Shown: positions 53,807-62,821 of the stretch, piece after piece
Layout: the number at the start of each line of letters is the position of its first letter
How positions within the stretch are numbered: the first letter of the stretch is position 1
The notes under the pieces: generated by a model
Databases searched by the model: none
What the model was told of the DNA's origin: nothing
What the model saw: the letters and a program-made list of their open reading frames with translations, nothing else
Program-made: the position numbers and the translations under genes
Assembly: GCF_019599265.1 (NCBI RefSeq)
Contig: NZ_JAHZTC010000001.1
Location: 1-64,000 of the forward strand
Length of the DNA: 64,000 nt
Direction: 5' to 3'
Source: Pontibacter sp. HSC-14F20
GTDB lineage: Bacteria; Bacteroidota; Bacteroidia; Cytophagales; Hymenobacteraceae

Positions 53807-53931
53807 TGACGAATGATTAATGATTAATGGAGTATAATGAATAAAGTATAGCACTAAACCATTATGCTTCATTAATCATTATCAATTCTATACCCAGTAA
53901 TTAGTCATTATTCATTATTCATTCTACCAAG
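53807..53931. repeat. AT-rich word repeat forming a 22-nt hairpin
   Basis: Arms 53818-53839 (TAATGATTAATGGAGTATAA onwards) and 53860-53881 pair with only two G-U pairs; more TTCATTA words fill the rest to the next start codon. It runs from the fsa stop to the start of the 67-residue gene. Confidence 0.75.
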
Positions 53932-54135
53932 ATGTACATCATCAAAGTAAAGGGCAAGGCCAAAATTCCCGACTATATTCAGCTGCGCGACGACAATTTC
54001 GTGCTGATTGCTTATTTCAGGGCAGACCGTCCACTCAAGAACCTGGACCGCTACGGTCTGGAGGGGAAAGAGGAGGCTTTGGCAGCACTGATTGAGTCCC
54101 TTGAGTTTGGTAAACTGCAGCAACTAGACATTTAA
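53932..54135 (+). CDS. Small conserved hypothetical protein before ftsE
   Basis: 67 residues (MYIIKVKGKAKIPDYIQLRD to LEFGKLQQLDI), a mixed beta-alpha fold with no signal or membrane part. Stop lies 6 nt before ftsE, so translation is probably linked. Not recognised; could be an FtsE partner, by position only. Confidence 0.65.
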   Translation: MYIIKVKGKAKIPDYIQLRDDNFVLIAYFRADRPLKNLDRYGLEGKEEALAALIESLEFGKLQQLDI

Positions 54136-54141
54136 TTTTTT

Positions 54142-54855
54142 ATGAGCTTTTCTTCCTCTACCCCTGTGGTGTCGCTGCGCGACGTGGCTATTTATCAGGA
54201 CGTGAACACCGTGTTGAGCAGTGTCAATTTTGACATTGACAAAGGCGAGTTTGTATACCTGGTGGGACGGACTGGTAGCGGGAAAAGCTCATTGCTCAAA
54301 ACTTTATATGGTGATTTGCCGCTTCAGACGGGCGTAGGAAACATTGCCGATTTCAAACTGAGTAAGCTCCCACGTAAACAAGTGCCTTTTCTTCGCCGCA
54401 AGATCGGCATTGTATTTCAGGACTTCCAGTTGTTATTTGACCGCACGGTGGCTGAGAACCTGGCCTTTGTGCTGAAAGCTACTGGCTGGAAAGACAAATC
54501 GAAGCGCAAGCAGCGCATCACAGAAGTGTTGATGCGAGTAGGGCTGGATGCCGCTGCCAATAAACTGCCGCACCAATTATCCGGCGGTGAGCAGCAACGC
54601 ATTGTAGTGGCCCGCGCCCTTCTCAACGAACCGGTTATTCTGCTGGCTGACGAACCAACCGGTAACCTCGACCCAATCGTGGCAGACGGCATCATGCAGC
54701 TTTTCAACGAGATCAATAACAGTGGCACGGCCGTCCTGATGGCGACGCATAACTACGAGATCATCAACCGCTACCCGCACCGCGTACTCAAGTGCGAAAA
54801 CGGAAAAGTACTCGATTCAAAGGTGGAAACCTTCAACCTGACCACAGGTTACTAA
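54142..54855 (+). CDS. ftsE: Cell division ATPase FtsE
   Basis: 237 residues. Walker A VGRTGSGKSSLLKTLYG, signature LSGGEQQRIVVARALL, Walker B ILLADEPTGNLDP, and the FtsE-like C-terminus CENGKVLD. With FtsX it controls envelope hydrolases at the septum. ftsX is not next to it here; the following gene is on the other strand. Confidence 0.9.
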   Translation: MSFSSSTPVVSLRDVAIYQDVNTVLSSVNFDIDKGEFVYLVGRTGSGKSSLLKTLYGDLPLQTGVGNIADFKLSKLPRKQVPFLRRKIGIVFQDFQLLFDRTVAENLAFVLKATGWKDKSKRKQRITEVLMRVGLDAAANKLPHQLSGGEQQRIVVARALLNEPVILLADEPTGNLDPIVADGIMQLFNEINNSGTAVLMATHNYEIINRYPHRVLKCENGKVLDSKVETFNLTTGY

Positions 54856-54963
54856 ATCTGATTTTTCTGATTTTATAGTAGTGAAGCTTTTATAGAAGGC
54901 CTCCCGGATAGGTATACCCTTTCCTATAACTTATCATGGTTTTCAGTCAATGAGAACTATGTC

Positions 54964-56439
54964 TTAAGAAAGTCTGCGCCACTGTGCGAGCATCCACTGG
55001 TTCATGTCTGGGTATACCCGCAGGCTAAGCATCAGTCCCATGTAAATGGTTGTAATCAGCAGGGAGCGAACCAGTATGTCCAGGTATAGGTTGCCAAGGA
55101 ATGGCACCAGGTATGAGGCTCCAAGCGCTACGGCTGCAATGGCTGTGACGCCCAATGAATTCCAGGCAAAAGGCTGCATTTTGTAGAGCCACTGCACAAA
55201 GAACAGGCGCAATAGGTTAATCGTCACATAGGAGATCATCGAAGCCAAGGCCGCTCCGTTTATCCCATACCGCGGAATGAAAACATAATTAGTCCAGATC
55301 GTAAGGCCAGCTAGTACCACATTAAAAAGCAGATCCCAACGATATTTCTCAGAAGTAGCCAGGATAATGCCGTTTATACCTGTTGCCAGGTCGATTATAC
55401 GAGCCATGGACAGGAAGAGCACCACGTACTTACCCGCCCGGTAAGTCTCCGGCATAAAAGAAAAGAGATTGTCAATATTAGCCCAGATGCCGATGAAGAG
55501 CAGCAAACCAACGATCAAATTGATCAGCGTGATCTGCTTATAAAGTCGCTCCATCCCTGCCATATCCTTGTCTTTCCAATACTCTGCCACCTGCGGAAAA
55601 GCGATCTTGAAAATAGACCTGGCTGGCACCATGATGGCGCTGGTGATAAAGAAAGCCGTTGTATAAATACCGTTGTCGCCCAGACTGTAAGAGCTGATCA
55701 TGATCTGGTCAACGGTTGTGATAATCGTGATGGAAATGTTGCCTAAAAAGGTGAAAAAACCATAATAGAGCATTTCCCGCAGGGGAACGATGCTGAGCGC
55801 TGCCAGACGCGGACGCAGAAACAGTTGCTTCAGCCAGACTGCATACACTACCAGTGAGAGTGTGATCACTGCATTGATGACAATGTAGAGCAATACAAAT
55901 TGCCTGAACTCAATCCAACCAAATGCATAGAGTCCAATGAGCAGCGTAGTGAGGATGCGCAGCAGAAAATCCTGGGCAAAAGACGAGATAATGGTCTTGA
56001 ACAGCGAGCGCAGGTAGGCTGTGAGCAGGTTAAAGAGCAGCGTGAAAAAGGCCAGCGGGATCACAAAATAATAGTAATCGAGCAGGAGAGGGGAATTCTC
56101 GATGTAGTAGTCGATCACGACCGGCTTGAACAGCAGGAACAGCCCTGAAATGGTGCCGAAGCCCAGCACTGGTATAGCCAGCATCAGAAACAGGAAACCA
56201 TGGTGCTCTTTGCTTTTGTCCCTGAAATAAGGGAAGTAGCGCACACTCATGTTCACAAAACCGAGCGCCGAGAACTGCGCAAACATCACCGAGATCTGGA
56301 TCAGCAGGCGTGTCAGACCTACTTCTTCCTCCTCCAGATAGTTTGGGAAAAGCAGAATGGTGTTCACATAGCCGATGGCGATGCCGGCATATGAGATCAC
56401 GGTGTTCCAAATTCCCTCGCGCTGGAGATGTTTGCTCAT
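54964..56439 (-). CDS. Polysaccharide flippase, Wzx-like
   Basis: 491 residues with 12-14 membrane helices. MSKHLQREGIWNTVISYAGI is the Wzx opening, and VPARSIFKIAFPQVAEYW the mid motif. It moves lipid-linked glycans across the inner membrane. Last gene of the leftward pse operon, 31 nt after the candidate transferase. Confidence 0.85.
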   Translation of the reverse strand: MSKHLQREGIWNTVISYAGIAIGYVNTILLFPNYLEEEEVGLTRLLIQISVMFAQFSALGFVNMSVRYFPYFRDKSKEHHGFLFLMLAIPVLGFGTISGLFLLFKPVVIDYYIENSPLLLDYYYFVIPLAFFTLLFNLLTAYLRSLFKTIISSFAQDFLLRILTTLLIGLYAFGWIEFRQFVLLYIVINAVITLSLVVYAVWLKQLFLRPRLAALSIVPLREMLYYGFFTFLGNISITIITTVDQIMISSYSLGDNGIYTTAFFITSAIMVPARSIFKIAFPQVAEYWKDKDMAGMERLYKQITLINLIVGLLLFIGIWANIDNLFSFMPETYRAGKYVVLFLSMARIIDLATGINGIILATSEKYRWDLLFNVVLAGLTIWTNYVFIPRYGINGAALASMISYVTINLLRLFFVQWLYKMQPFAWNSLGVTAIAAVALGASYLVPFLGNLYLDILVRSLLITTIYMGLMLSLRVYPDMNQWMLAQWRRLS

Positions 56440-56470
56440 GTTTCTTATTCAGGCCACAAAGGTAGACGAT

Positions 56471-57784
56471 TCAGGCAGAGTTGCCAGTATGAAAGTGATA
56501 GCTCCTGTCCTCAGCCAGCATATTATTGATTAGCGCACTTGCCTTTTCTCCGCTTCTCCCGTCATAAGAAGTTCCCACCGTTGCATTGTAGTACCTGGCC
56601 CGCAGGTAAACGTCTGGCTTTTGCTGTACACCTTGCTCCAGCATGGGTTTGAGTGCTGCGTAAGAAATCACCTCTTCCACAAGTTCGTTTGCAACATAGC
56701 CGTAGTAGTCGTGCAGTTCCTCTTTGGGGTTGAAGTTGAAGTAAACGGACCAAACATTCAGCAGCACGGCCTCCAGGTGTATACCTGAATTACCGCTGAT
56801 CAGCATATCCAGCTCCCGCAGATATTCAAAAACTGACTGCTGCCTTGCGTTGGAAAGGCTGATGTTTGGATTGATGCCGGTGGCGAAGGTATAGCTGCGT
56901 TTGTCGCGGGGGTGGGGGCGTAGCAGGATGCGGAGCTGCGGAAAATCACGGCTGATGTGGCGAACCAATTGCTCTACTTCCTCCACCCGGTCCATCAGGT
57001 TGCAGGCTATACCTAGTGTTTGCACCTGCTGGTTCTTGTTACGGTGCTGTATAAACTTGTCGACCTTTGGCATGCCTATGAATTCGACCCGCCGATGCAC
57101 CGGCCCACATTGCCGGTACTTGTCCAGCGAGTCCTGCCCCTCCAGTAGATTTAAGTCAAAAGCTAGCGGCGGGAATAAATTGCTCACACTCGAGTGCTGC
57201 ACATAAACGGTAGGTATACCCAATTCTTTTGCTGCTAGGAGCATAGCCCGTGCATCAGCATTATGATCATTGGCAAACACAATAGCATGAGGACGGTACT
57301 TCTTCAGCTTTTGCAGGTATACCTCATAGAAACCAACGGCATCGTAGAGCAGGTCCACGAAGCGTATAGTGCTGCGTTTTCGGTGCGAGAGAAACTGAAA
57401 GAAAAGCGGCAGAAATTTGTAGTAGTGCAGCAGCTTTCTACGCAGTGAGAGCCGCGCCACTTGCTGGTTATACCTGCCAATGGCTTTACTTTGCCCTGCT
57501 ACCATCACGGCTTCAGGTATAGCCTCTTCTAAAAAGTGAAGACTGTCGTAGTTATTCTGACTCACCACATAGAGCCAAATCTTGCCCTGCAGTCGCTCCG
57601 GCTGCTCCACTGACTTGAACAGGTTGCCAAAGAGCCGCACCAGAGTATAGCCGGCCATGCGCAGGAGTCGCTTCAAAGGATTAGCGGGGGAGGCTGCATT
57701 TTTGGCGCTTTCCGGGAGGTTATAGAAACCTTCGGAAAAGTGCAGGTATAGAATGTTGCTGTACAGGGTATACCAGTCTTTCAT
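56471..57784 (-). CDS. Candidate glycan transferase of the pse operon
   Basis: 437 residues, no signal peptide. GT-B-like: IVFANDHNADARAMLLAAKE and VYVQHSSVSNLFPP in the N-half, then ILLRPHPRDKRSY (an HP motif) and MLISGNSGIHLEAVLLNVWS in the C-half. An HP motif also marks several CMP-sugar transferases. Only 3 nt after pseI. I infer a nonulosonate or glycerophospho transferase; no family name is firm. Confidence 0.65.
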   Translation of the reverse strand: MKDWYTLYSNILYLHFSEGFYNLPESAKNAASPANPLKRLLRMAGYTLVRLFGNLFKSVEQPERLQGKIWLYVVSQNNYDSLHFLEEAIPEAVMVAGQSKAIGRYNQQVARLSLRRKLLHYYKFLPLFFQFLSHRKRSTIRFVDLLYDAVGFYEVYLQKLKKYRPHAIVFANDHNADARAMLLAAKELGIPTVYVQHSSVSNLFPPLAFDLNLLEGQDSLDKYRQCGPVHRRVEFIGMPKVDKFIQHRNKNQQVQTLGIACNLMDRVEEVEQLVRHISRDFPQLRILLRPHPRDKRSYTFATGINPNISLSNARQQSVFEYLRELDMLISGNSGIHLEAVLLNVWSVYFNFNPKEELHDYYGYVANELVEEVISYAALKPMLEQGVQQKPDVYLRARYYNATVGTSYDGRSGEKASALINNMLAEDRSYHFHTGNSA

Positions 57785-57787
57785 GTG

Positions 57788-58831
57788 TTATACCATGTCC
57801 CAGCTAAGCGGCGTACCTGCTTTGATATCTTGTGCTGCGTTTTTACCCAACAATTCTTCGTAGTGCTTCGGCGGCAGCCCCAGGCCCGGTCTGATCACGC
57901 GGATATTCTCTTTGGTTAATGTTTCACCTGCCTGAATGTTTTTAGAAGCATAAACAGAGCGTTTAAAAAGACGGCTCTTCTCCTCGGCTCGCTGCACGCC
58001 GTACTGCACCTGCCCCAGCGCCAGCCAGGCCCTTTCCGACTCCACCACCAGCGACTGCAGTTCGGCTGGCTCCAGCGAGAAGGCCGAGTCCACGCCGCCA
58101 TCGGCGCGGCTGAGCGTGAAGTGCTTTTCGATGATTGTAGCACCTAAGGCTACAGCAGCTACCGAAGCGCCCACACCCATGGTATGGTCTGAGAGGCCGA
58201 CCTGCAAGTCATATAATGCACTCAGGTGCGGAATAGTGCGCAGGTTGGTATTTTCCGGCGTGGCCGGGTAGGTGGAGGTGCATTTGAGCAGGATCAACTC
58301 GAGGCAGCCTTCTTCCCGCAGCACCTGCACAGCTTCGGCCACTTCCTGCACCGTGGCGGCACCGGTACTCATGATCACGGGCTTGCCCGTAGCTGCCACT
58401 TTGCGCAGCAGCGGGTGATCGGTGTTCTCAAACGAGGCGATCTTGTAGGCAGGTGCATCCAGACTCTCCAGAAAATCCACTGCAGACTCGTCGAAAGGAG
58501 AGGAGAAAGCGATGATGCCGCGTTCCCGCGCCCGTTCAAAAATAGGCTGGTGCCACTCCCAGGGGGTATAAGCTTCCTTGTAGAGGTCATACAGCTCACG
58601 GCCTTTCCACAAGGAACCCTCATCTTCGATGGTGAGGGCACCCGGCAGAGTCATGGTATCGGCGGTATAGGTCTGGAGTTTGATGGCGTCTGCCCCAGCG
58701 TCAGCGGCGGCGTCTACAATGGCCAGTGCCCGCTCCAGTGACTGGTTGTGGTTACCCGACATCTCCGCGATGATAAAGGGCTTATGGCTTGGGCCAATCG
58801 GACGACCGGCAATACTAATATCGTTGATCAT
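57788..58831 (-). CDS. pseI: Pseudaminic acid synthase
   Basis: 347 residues from ATG 58831 (MINDISIAGRPIGPSHKPFI); an open frame upstream overlaps the previous gene. FIIAEMSGNHNQ, DAIKLQTYTADTMTL, KCTSTYPATPENTNL and VGLSDHTMGVGASVAAVALG are NeuB/PseI marks, and the C-terminal SAF domain ends with GETLTKENIRVIRPGLG. It joins phosphoenolpyruvate to the 6-deoxy-AltdiNAc sugar. 16 nt after pseG/H. Confidence 0.92.
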   Translation of the reverse strand: MINDISIAGRPIGPSHKPFIIAEMSGNHNQSLERALAIVDAAADAGADAIKLQTYTADTMTLPGALTIEDEGSLWKGRELYDLYKEAYTPWEWHQPIFERARERGIIAFSSPFDESAVDFLESLDAPAYKIASFENTDHPLLRKVAATGKPVIMSTGAATVQEVAEAVQVLREEGCLELILLKCTSTYPATPENTNLRTIPHLSALYDLQVGLSDHTMGVGASVAAVALGATIIEKHFTLSRADGGVDSAFSLEPAELQSLVVESERAWLALGQVQYGVQRAEEKSRLFKRSVYASKNIQAGETLTKENIRVIRPGLGLPPKHYEELLGKNAAQDIKAGTPLSWDMV

Positions 58832-58847
58832 GGTTTCTGTTTCTAAA

Positions 58848-60332
58848 CTATACCCTGGCCTTTGGCTGCCAAACAAATCGGAAAGCTGTTGGATGTGCCG
58901 GATCGGCATTTCCGTAAGCAAAACCGGCTTTCTCAAATGACCGCACAGAGGCTTTGTGATCCTGTTGCACCAGTCCTTCTACGAGCTGCACATCAGGCCG
59001 GTCCTCCAAGAGCTGCTGTATACCTTTGAGCAACACGGTGTGCCCTAGTCCATTGCCCCGGAAATCTGCCGCAATCAGGTAGCTGATCTTGGCTGTGCTG
59101 CTGTTGATGTCAAATCGGATATGGGCGGCTGGTGTACCGTCTGCTTCAGCAAGATAAAGGATGGTGTCGGGGTTGTCAAGTTTGGCCTGAAACCAGCGGA
59201 TATGATTTTCCAGCGGAATGGGCTCAGAATTGAACGAGTGCCGGCGAACCTCCGGGTCATTGGCCCAGTCAAAAAGCAGGTGCAGGTCTGCAGGTTTAGC
59301 CAGCCTAAGTTTCAGGTTAGTGGCCAGATTTAAGCCTCGGAAAAAGGCCAGCAAACGCTCCGGACTTTTGCCGTCAAAGTACTGCCGCTGCGTGGTGAGT
59401 TGTGCTGTAAACTCCTCTTCGCTTATACCTTGCTGCAGTGCTTTCGAGAGGTTAATGTAGTGTTTGGCTATACCTGTTGTTGTCAGGAATTGGTACATAC
59501 CTGCCTGGTTGTCGGCAGTTTGCTTCACAAATAGCAGTCCGCCTACGGCGGCATATTCATAAGAAATGCCACTGGCGGAGGTGATGGCAGCTTGGCATTT
59601 GGACATCAGGCGGCACAGACTTTCGGCGGAAAGGTCGCGGTGCAGTTTGGCCTGGGGCTGGTCTTTCAGATGCTGCTTCAGTTCGTACATATGGGTATAG
59701 GCGCTGCCTACTACCACTTCTATTTGCTTCACGGCAGGTATAGCCTGCAGCGTTTCCAGTGCCTGCAAGGTATGATTATCCGGATCGGCACCGCCCATGC
59801 AAACCAGCACACACAGCTCGCCTTCAGGTATAGTCCGGTTAACTTTGGCGGCTCTCAGGAAAGCGGGGCGGAGCAGCGCATAGTGCGGACCCAGCAGCAG
59901 TCGGGTATAGGGTACAGTCTTGTAAAGTTCCGGTGCCACACCACCCGCCTGGTTGATCACCGCATCCGCCACGAAGGTATAGGCATGAATATCGTCAATG
60001 CAGACAAGTGCCGCACCACGGGATTTTATATTTTGCTGATAAGCAGTGCCAAAGGTATAGCCATCCAGCACCACGATCTCTTCTTCAGAAACATAGGCGT
60101 CGAGTTCATGCACAAAACGATCAGCATCTGGCTCAGCAGGAGGAAGCACAATGATACCGTCGGAGATTTCCAGAATACGCTCTTGCAGCGCCTGGTCAGG
60201 CGACTGAATAGCAAACACGCACTCAAAATCCTTGCGCAGCATGTGCACCAGCGCCAGTGAGCGCGTGACGTGCCCCAGTCCGATGCGGCTGTTTCCGTCT
60301 GCCCTGACAATGATGCGTGTTTTCCTGTTCAT
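58848..60332 (-). CDS. PseG-PseH fusion: UDP-sugar hydrolase plus N-acetyltransferase
   Basis: 494 residues. First part (about 1-335) is PseG: RADGNSRIGLGHVTRSLAL, LDGYTFGTAY, GPHYALLRPAFLRA and the GT-B-like ASGISYEYAAVGG. Second part (about 340-494) is a GNAT acetyltransferase like PseH: RLAKPADLHLLFDWANDPEV, then the acetyl-CoA loop DFRGNGLGHTVLLKGI. So two successive or adjacent pseudaminic steps reside in one polypeptide. One nt from the next gene. Confidence 0.9.
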   Translation of the reverse strand: MNRKTRIIVRADGNSRIGLGHVTRSLALVHMLRKDFECVFAIQSPDQALQERILEISDGIIVLPPAEPDADRFVHELDAYVSEEEIVVLDGYTFGTAYQQNIKSRGAALVCIDDIHAYTFVADAVINQAGGVAPELYKTVPYTRLLLGPHYALLRPAFLRAAKVNRTIPEGELCVLVCMGGADPDNHTLQALETLQAIPAVKQIEVVVGSAYTHMYELKQHLKDQPQAKLHRDLSAESLCRLMSKCQAAITSASGISYEYAAVGGLLFVKQTADNQAGMYQFLTTTGIAKHYINLSKALQQGISEEEFTAQLTTQRQYFDGKSPERLLAFFRGLNLATNLKLRLAKPADLHLLFDWANDPEVRRHSFNSEPIPLENHIRWFQAKLDNPDTILYLAEADGTPAAHIRFDINSSTAKISYLIAADFRGNGLGHTVLLKGIQQLLEDRPDVQLVEGLVQQDHKASVRSFEKAGFAYGNADPAHPTAFRFVWQPKARV

Positions 60333-60333
60333 G

Positions 60334-61143
60334 CTATTGTAGTTTTAGCAGTGCTCGGGTAAATCCTCCGGCCTGCAGCAGTTTTCTGGCAGCTGCCAGT
60401 TCCTCTTCTTCAGTCACAAAAACCTGTCGTTGCGAATTGCCCGCGTTTATTTCCTGCAGCCAGGGGTGCTCCTGTAGCAGTCTTTCAATCTGCTCGTGCG
60501 ATACCTGGTGACCTGGTTTCCAGAGCCGCTCCATAATCATAGAAACCAATACGTAGTCCGTCGGATAGTCTACGGTCAGGCGCAGCTGTTCGATGGGAGA
60601 GGTATAAGGCAATGCTTGCCTCATGAAACTGGTATCCCTTCTGATATAGGGCGTCACGTGCTCCCGGTCGGCGGCTTCGGTAGCCAGTGCGTCGGCTGTT
60701 TCCAAGGTATGTCGCGTGAAAACTTCCACGTTGGTACCGAGCGGCAGGCCTGATGTGATGATATAGTCTGAACCTGTTGCAATTAGCTGCGCTACCGCCT
60801 GGTCGATCGTTACCGGCATCACAAAAGGGTTATCCCCGGTCAGGCGTACGATCACATCCAGCTCAAAAGTCTGGGCGGTCTGCAGGAAACGCTCCAGCAC
60901 ATCATCTGCTGGGCCGCGCAGGCAAGGTATAGCCTTCGCCTCGCAGAAAGCTTCAATGGCATCATCAGCGCTTCGGGTGGTAGTGGCGACGATCGTTTGC
61001 TGCAAGGCTGTCGCGTTACGGGCATTCGTTACCACATGCTCCAGTAGACTAGTTCTTCCGCTGAAAGGAAGCGGTAGCAGTGCCTTGCCCGGCAAACGTT
61101 CTGAACCCAGGCGTACCTGTATAATGGCGCCGACCTTTACCAT
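60334..61143 (-). CDS. SpsF/PseF-type cytidylyltransferase
   Basis: 269 residues. Opening AIIQVRLGSERLPGKALLPL with the basic NTP loop, middle RLTGDNPFVMPVTIDQAVAQ (Asp for metal) and VDYPTDYVLVSMIMERL. It is of the SpsF family; by context it should activate pseudaminic acid with CTP. The canonical PseF is of a related but different branch, hence no symbol. Confidence 0.82.
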   Translation of the reverse strand: MVKVGAIIQVRLGSERLPGKALLPLPFSGRTSLLEHVVTNARNATALQQTIVATTTRSADDAIEAFCEAKAIPCLRGPADDVLERFLQTAQTFELDVIVRLTGDNPFVMPVTIDQAVAQLIATGSDYIITSGLPLGTNVEVFTRHTLETADALATEAADREHVTPYIRRDTSFMRQALPYTSPIEQLRLTVDYPTDYVLVSMIMERLWKPGHQVSHEQIERLLQEHPWLQEINAGNSQRQVFVTEEEELAAARKLLQAGGFTRALLKLQ

Positions 61144-61925
61144 GCCGTCCAGCCTCCGTCCAGCACCATGTTCTGACCTGTCATATAAGCCGAGGCGTCA
61201 GAAGCCAAGTAAACGAAGGCGCCCTTCAGATCATCCGGCTGCCCGATGCGCCCCAGTGGGTTCTTGCGCTGGAGTTGCTCTATAAATCCTTCGTTCTGCT
61301 GCACCTGTTCGCTCGGGAAAGGCCCTGGCGTAACGGCATTGACAGTGATATTATACTTGCCCAGGTAGCAGGCGAAGTAGCGTGTGAGTTGTAGTACACC
61401 GGCTTTGGCGGCTCCGTAGTGCGGCGGATTCAGGAAAGCCGGGCTGTCGTCGTAGATGCTGAAATCCGGAGAAACCATACCGTACATGGAAGACACGTTG
61501 ATGATCCGTCCGCCGTTCTGTTTCAGGTATGGGATCACCTCCCGGATGCAGCGGTACACACTGTTGAGGTTGCCGTCGATGCCGTAAGCCCATTCTTCAT
61601 CCGTGAGCTGCTCGGGCTGCTGTCCTTTGGAGTAAAAGGCGTTATTCACCAGCACATCAATCCGGCCTTCTGCCTGCTGTACCTGCGCAAAAGCGGCTGC
61701 AACAGTGGCTATATCTGAAATATCGCAGTAGGCGAAGGCAATCTTCAACCCGGTATACTGATCAAAAGCCTCTCTGAATTTCTCCTCGCTCCGGCCCAGT
61801 ACATAAACGGCGGCACCGGCTTCTGCTAGTCCCAGGCTGATGGCGGTGCCCAGATGGCCGTAGCCGCCCGTAACGAGGGCCACTTTGCCCATTAAAGAAA
61901 ACATATCAGTCAGATTGCTGCTCAT
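61137..61925 (-). CDS. SDR oxidoreductase of the pse operon (PtmA-like)
   Basis: 262 residues from ATG 61925, which overlaps the previous stop as ATGA. TGGYGHLG binds NAD(P), NNAFYS, VSSMYGMVSP, and YGAAKAGVLQ (YxxxK). Similar enzymes (PtmA) lie in flagellin glycosylation loci. It may oxidise or reduce a sugar nucleotide. Overlaps the next gene by 7 nt. Confidence 0.8.
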   Translation of the reverse strand: MSSNLTDMFSLMGKVALVTGGYGHLGTAISLGLAEAGAAVYVLGRSEEKFREAFDQYTGLKIAFAYCDISDIATVAAAFAQVQQAEGRIDVLVNNAFYSKGQQPEQLTDEEWAYGIDGNLNSVYRCIREVIPYLKQNGGRIINVSSMYGMVSPDFSIYDDSPAFLNPPHYGAAKAGVLQLTRYFACYLGKYNITVNAVTPGPFPSEQVQQNEGFIEQLQRKNPLGRIGQPDDLKGAFVYLASDASAYMTGQNMVLDGGWTAW

Positions 61926-62821
61926 CGTGCGGGCCACTTGTAGGGTAAAAGTATAGTTTCGTTTTCTTCTTTCAATTCTAAAAGCGCAGTATAAAGTGCT
62001 TCGGGCAGCGTTGTGCTGCTATAGCGGATATTCTCCTGCAGGGTCTGTAGACTCTCCACACCGATCACCACCTGTGAAATATAGGGATTTGACAGCGCAA
62101 AAGCCAGACAAACCGCCCCGACCGGGACTTGATAGGCGTTAGCCAATTGTTGTAGCCGCTCCAGTTTGGGTGAAGCCTCCTGCAGGTATGGCGGCAGCTC
62201 GGTCGGCTGCATGAAAAACAACCCCTGCAGGTATACAGAGCGCACATGCGTCTCGATCCCCCGCTTTCTCAGCTCAGGCAGCAGCTCTTCGAAGCGCCTG
62301 TCGAAGATGCTGTAGGGAAACTGAAGGATATCGATTTTCGCCTCCTGCTTTAGCAGCGCTTCGGCCTCGGCCGGATGATAGAGTGATACTCCCACCTTCT
62401 CTGCCAAGCCTGATGCCTTGAGTTGCTGTAAGTCGTCGAGTGCCGATGGTTTGTTGCTATAGCTGGCGTAGCTGTGCAGCAGGTAGCCGTATAACTTCAC
62501 CATACGCAATTGCTCCAGCGATTCGTGACATGCCTGAGCGATGCTTTTATCCGGTTGGTTGGGCGGGTACTTGGAGATGATGCGGAAGTTATCAGGGGAG
62601 GTGCTGAGCACGTTGCCCAGACATTGCTCACTGCTGCCATAGGCTGCTGCCGTGTCCAGGGTGTCTATACCTGCATTGTGCGCTTCGGCCAAAATCCCGG
62701 CCACCTCCGTCTCCGGCACCTGTCCGCGCTGGTTGCTGATGCCGTAGGGGAGCCCAAATTGCGCCGTGCCCAGGATCAGCCTGTGTGTATGTGCCTGACC
62801 CGTCAAACTTATTTGTGGCAA
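61922..62821 (-). CDS. Aldo/keto reductase of the pse operon
   Basis: 299 residues, TIM barrel. LILGTAQFGLPYGISNQRG, DTLDTAAAYGSSEQ (Asp/Tyr), KLYGYLLHSYA and IDILQFPYSIFDRR mark the family, and VVIGVESLQTLQENI the cofactor end. Such reductases occur in nonulosonate clusters; its substrate is unproven. Overlaps pseC by 13 nt. Confidence 0.82.
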   Translation of the reverse strand: MPQISLTGQAHTHRLILGTAQFGLPYGISNQRGQVPETEVAGILAEAHNAGIDTLDTAAAYGSSEQCLGNVLSTSPDNFRIISKYPPNQPDKSIAQACHESLEQLRMVKLYGYLLHSYASYSNKPSALDDLQQLKASGLAEKVGVSLYHPAEAEALLKQEAKIDILQFPYSIFDRRFEELLPELRKRGIETHVRSVYLQGLFFMQPTELPPYLQEASPKLERLQQLANAYQVPVGAVCLAFALSNPYISQVVIGVESLQTLQENIRYSSTTLPEALYTALLELKEENETILLPYKWPAR

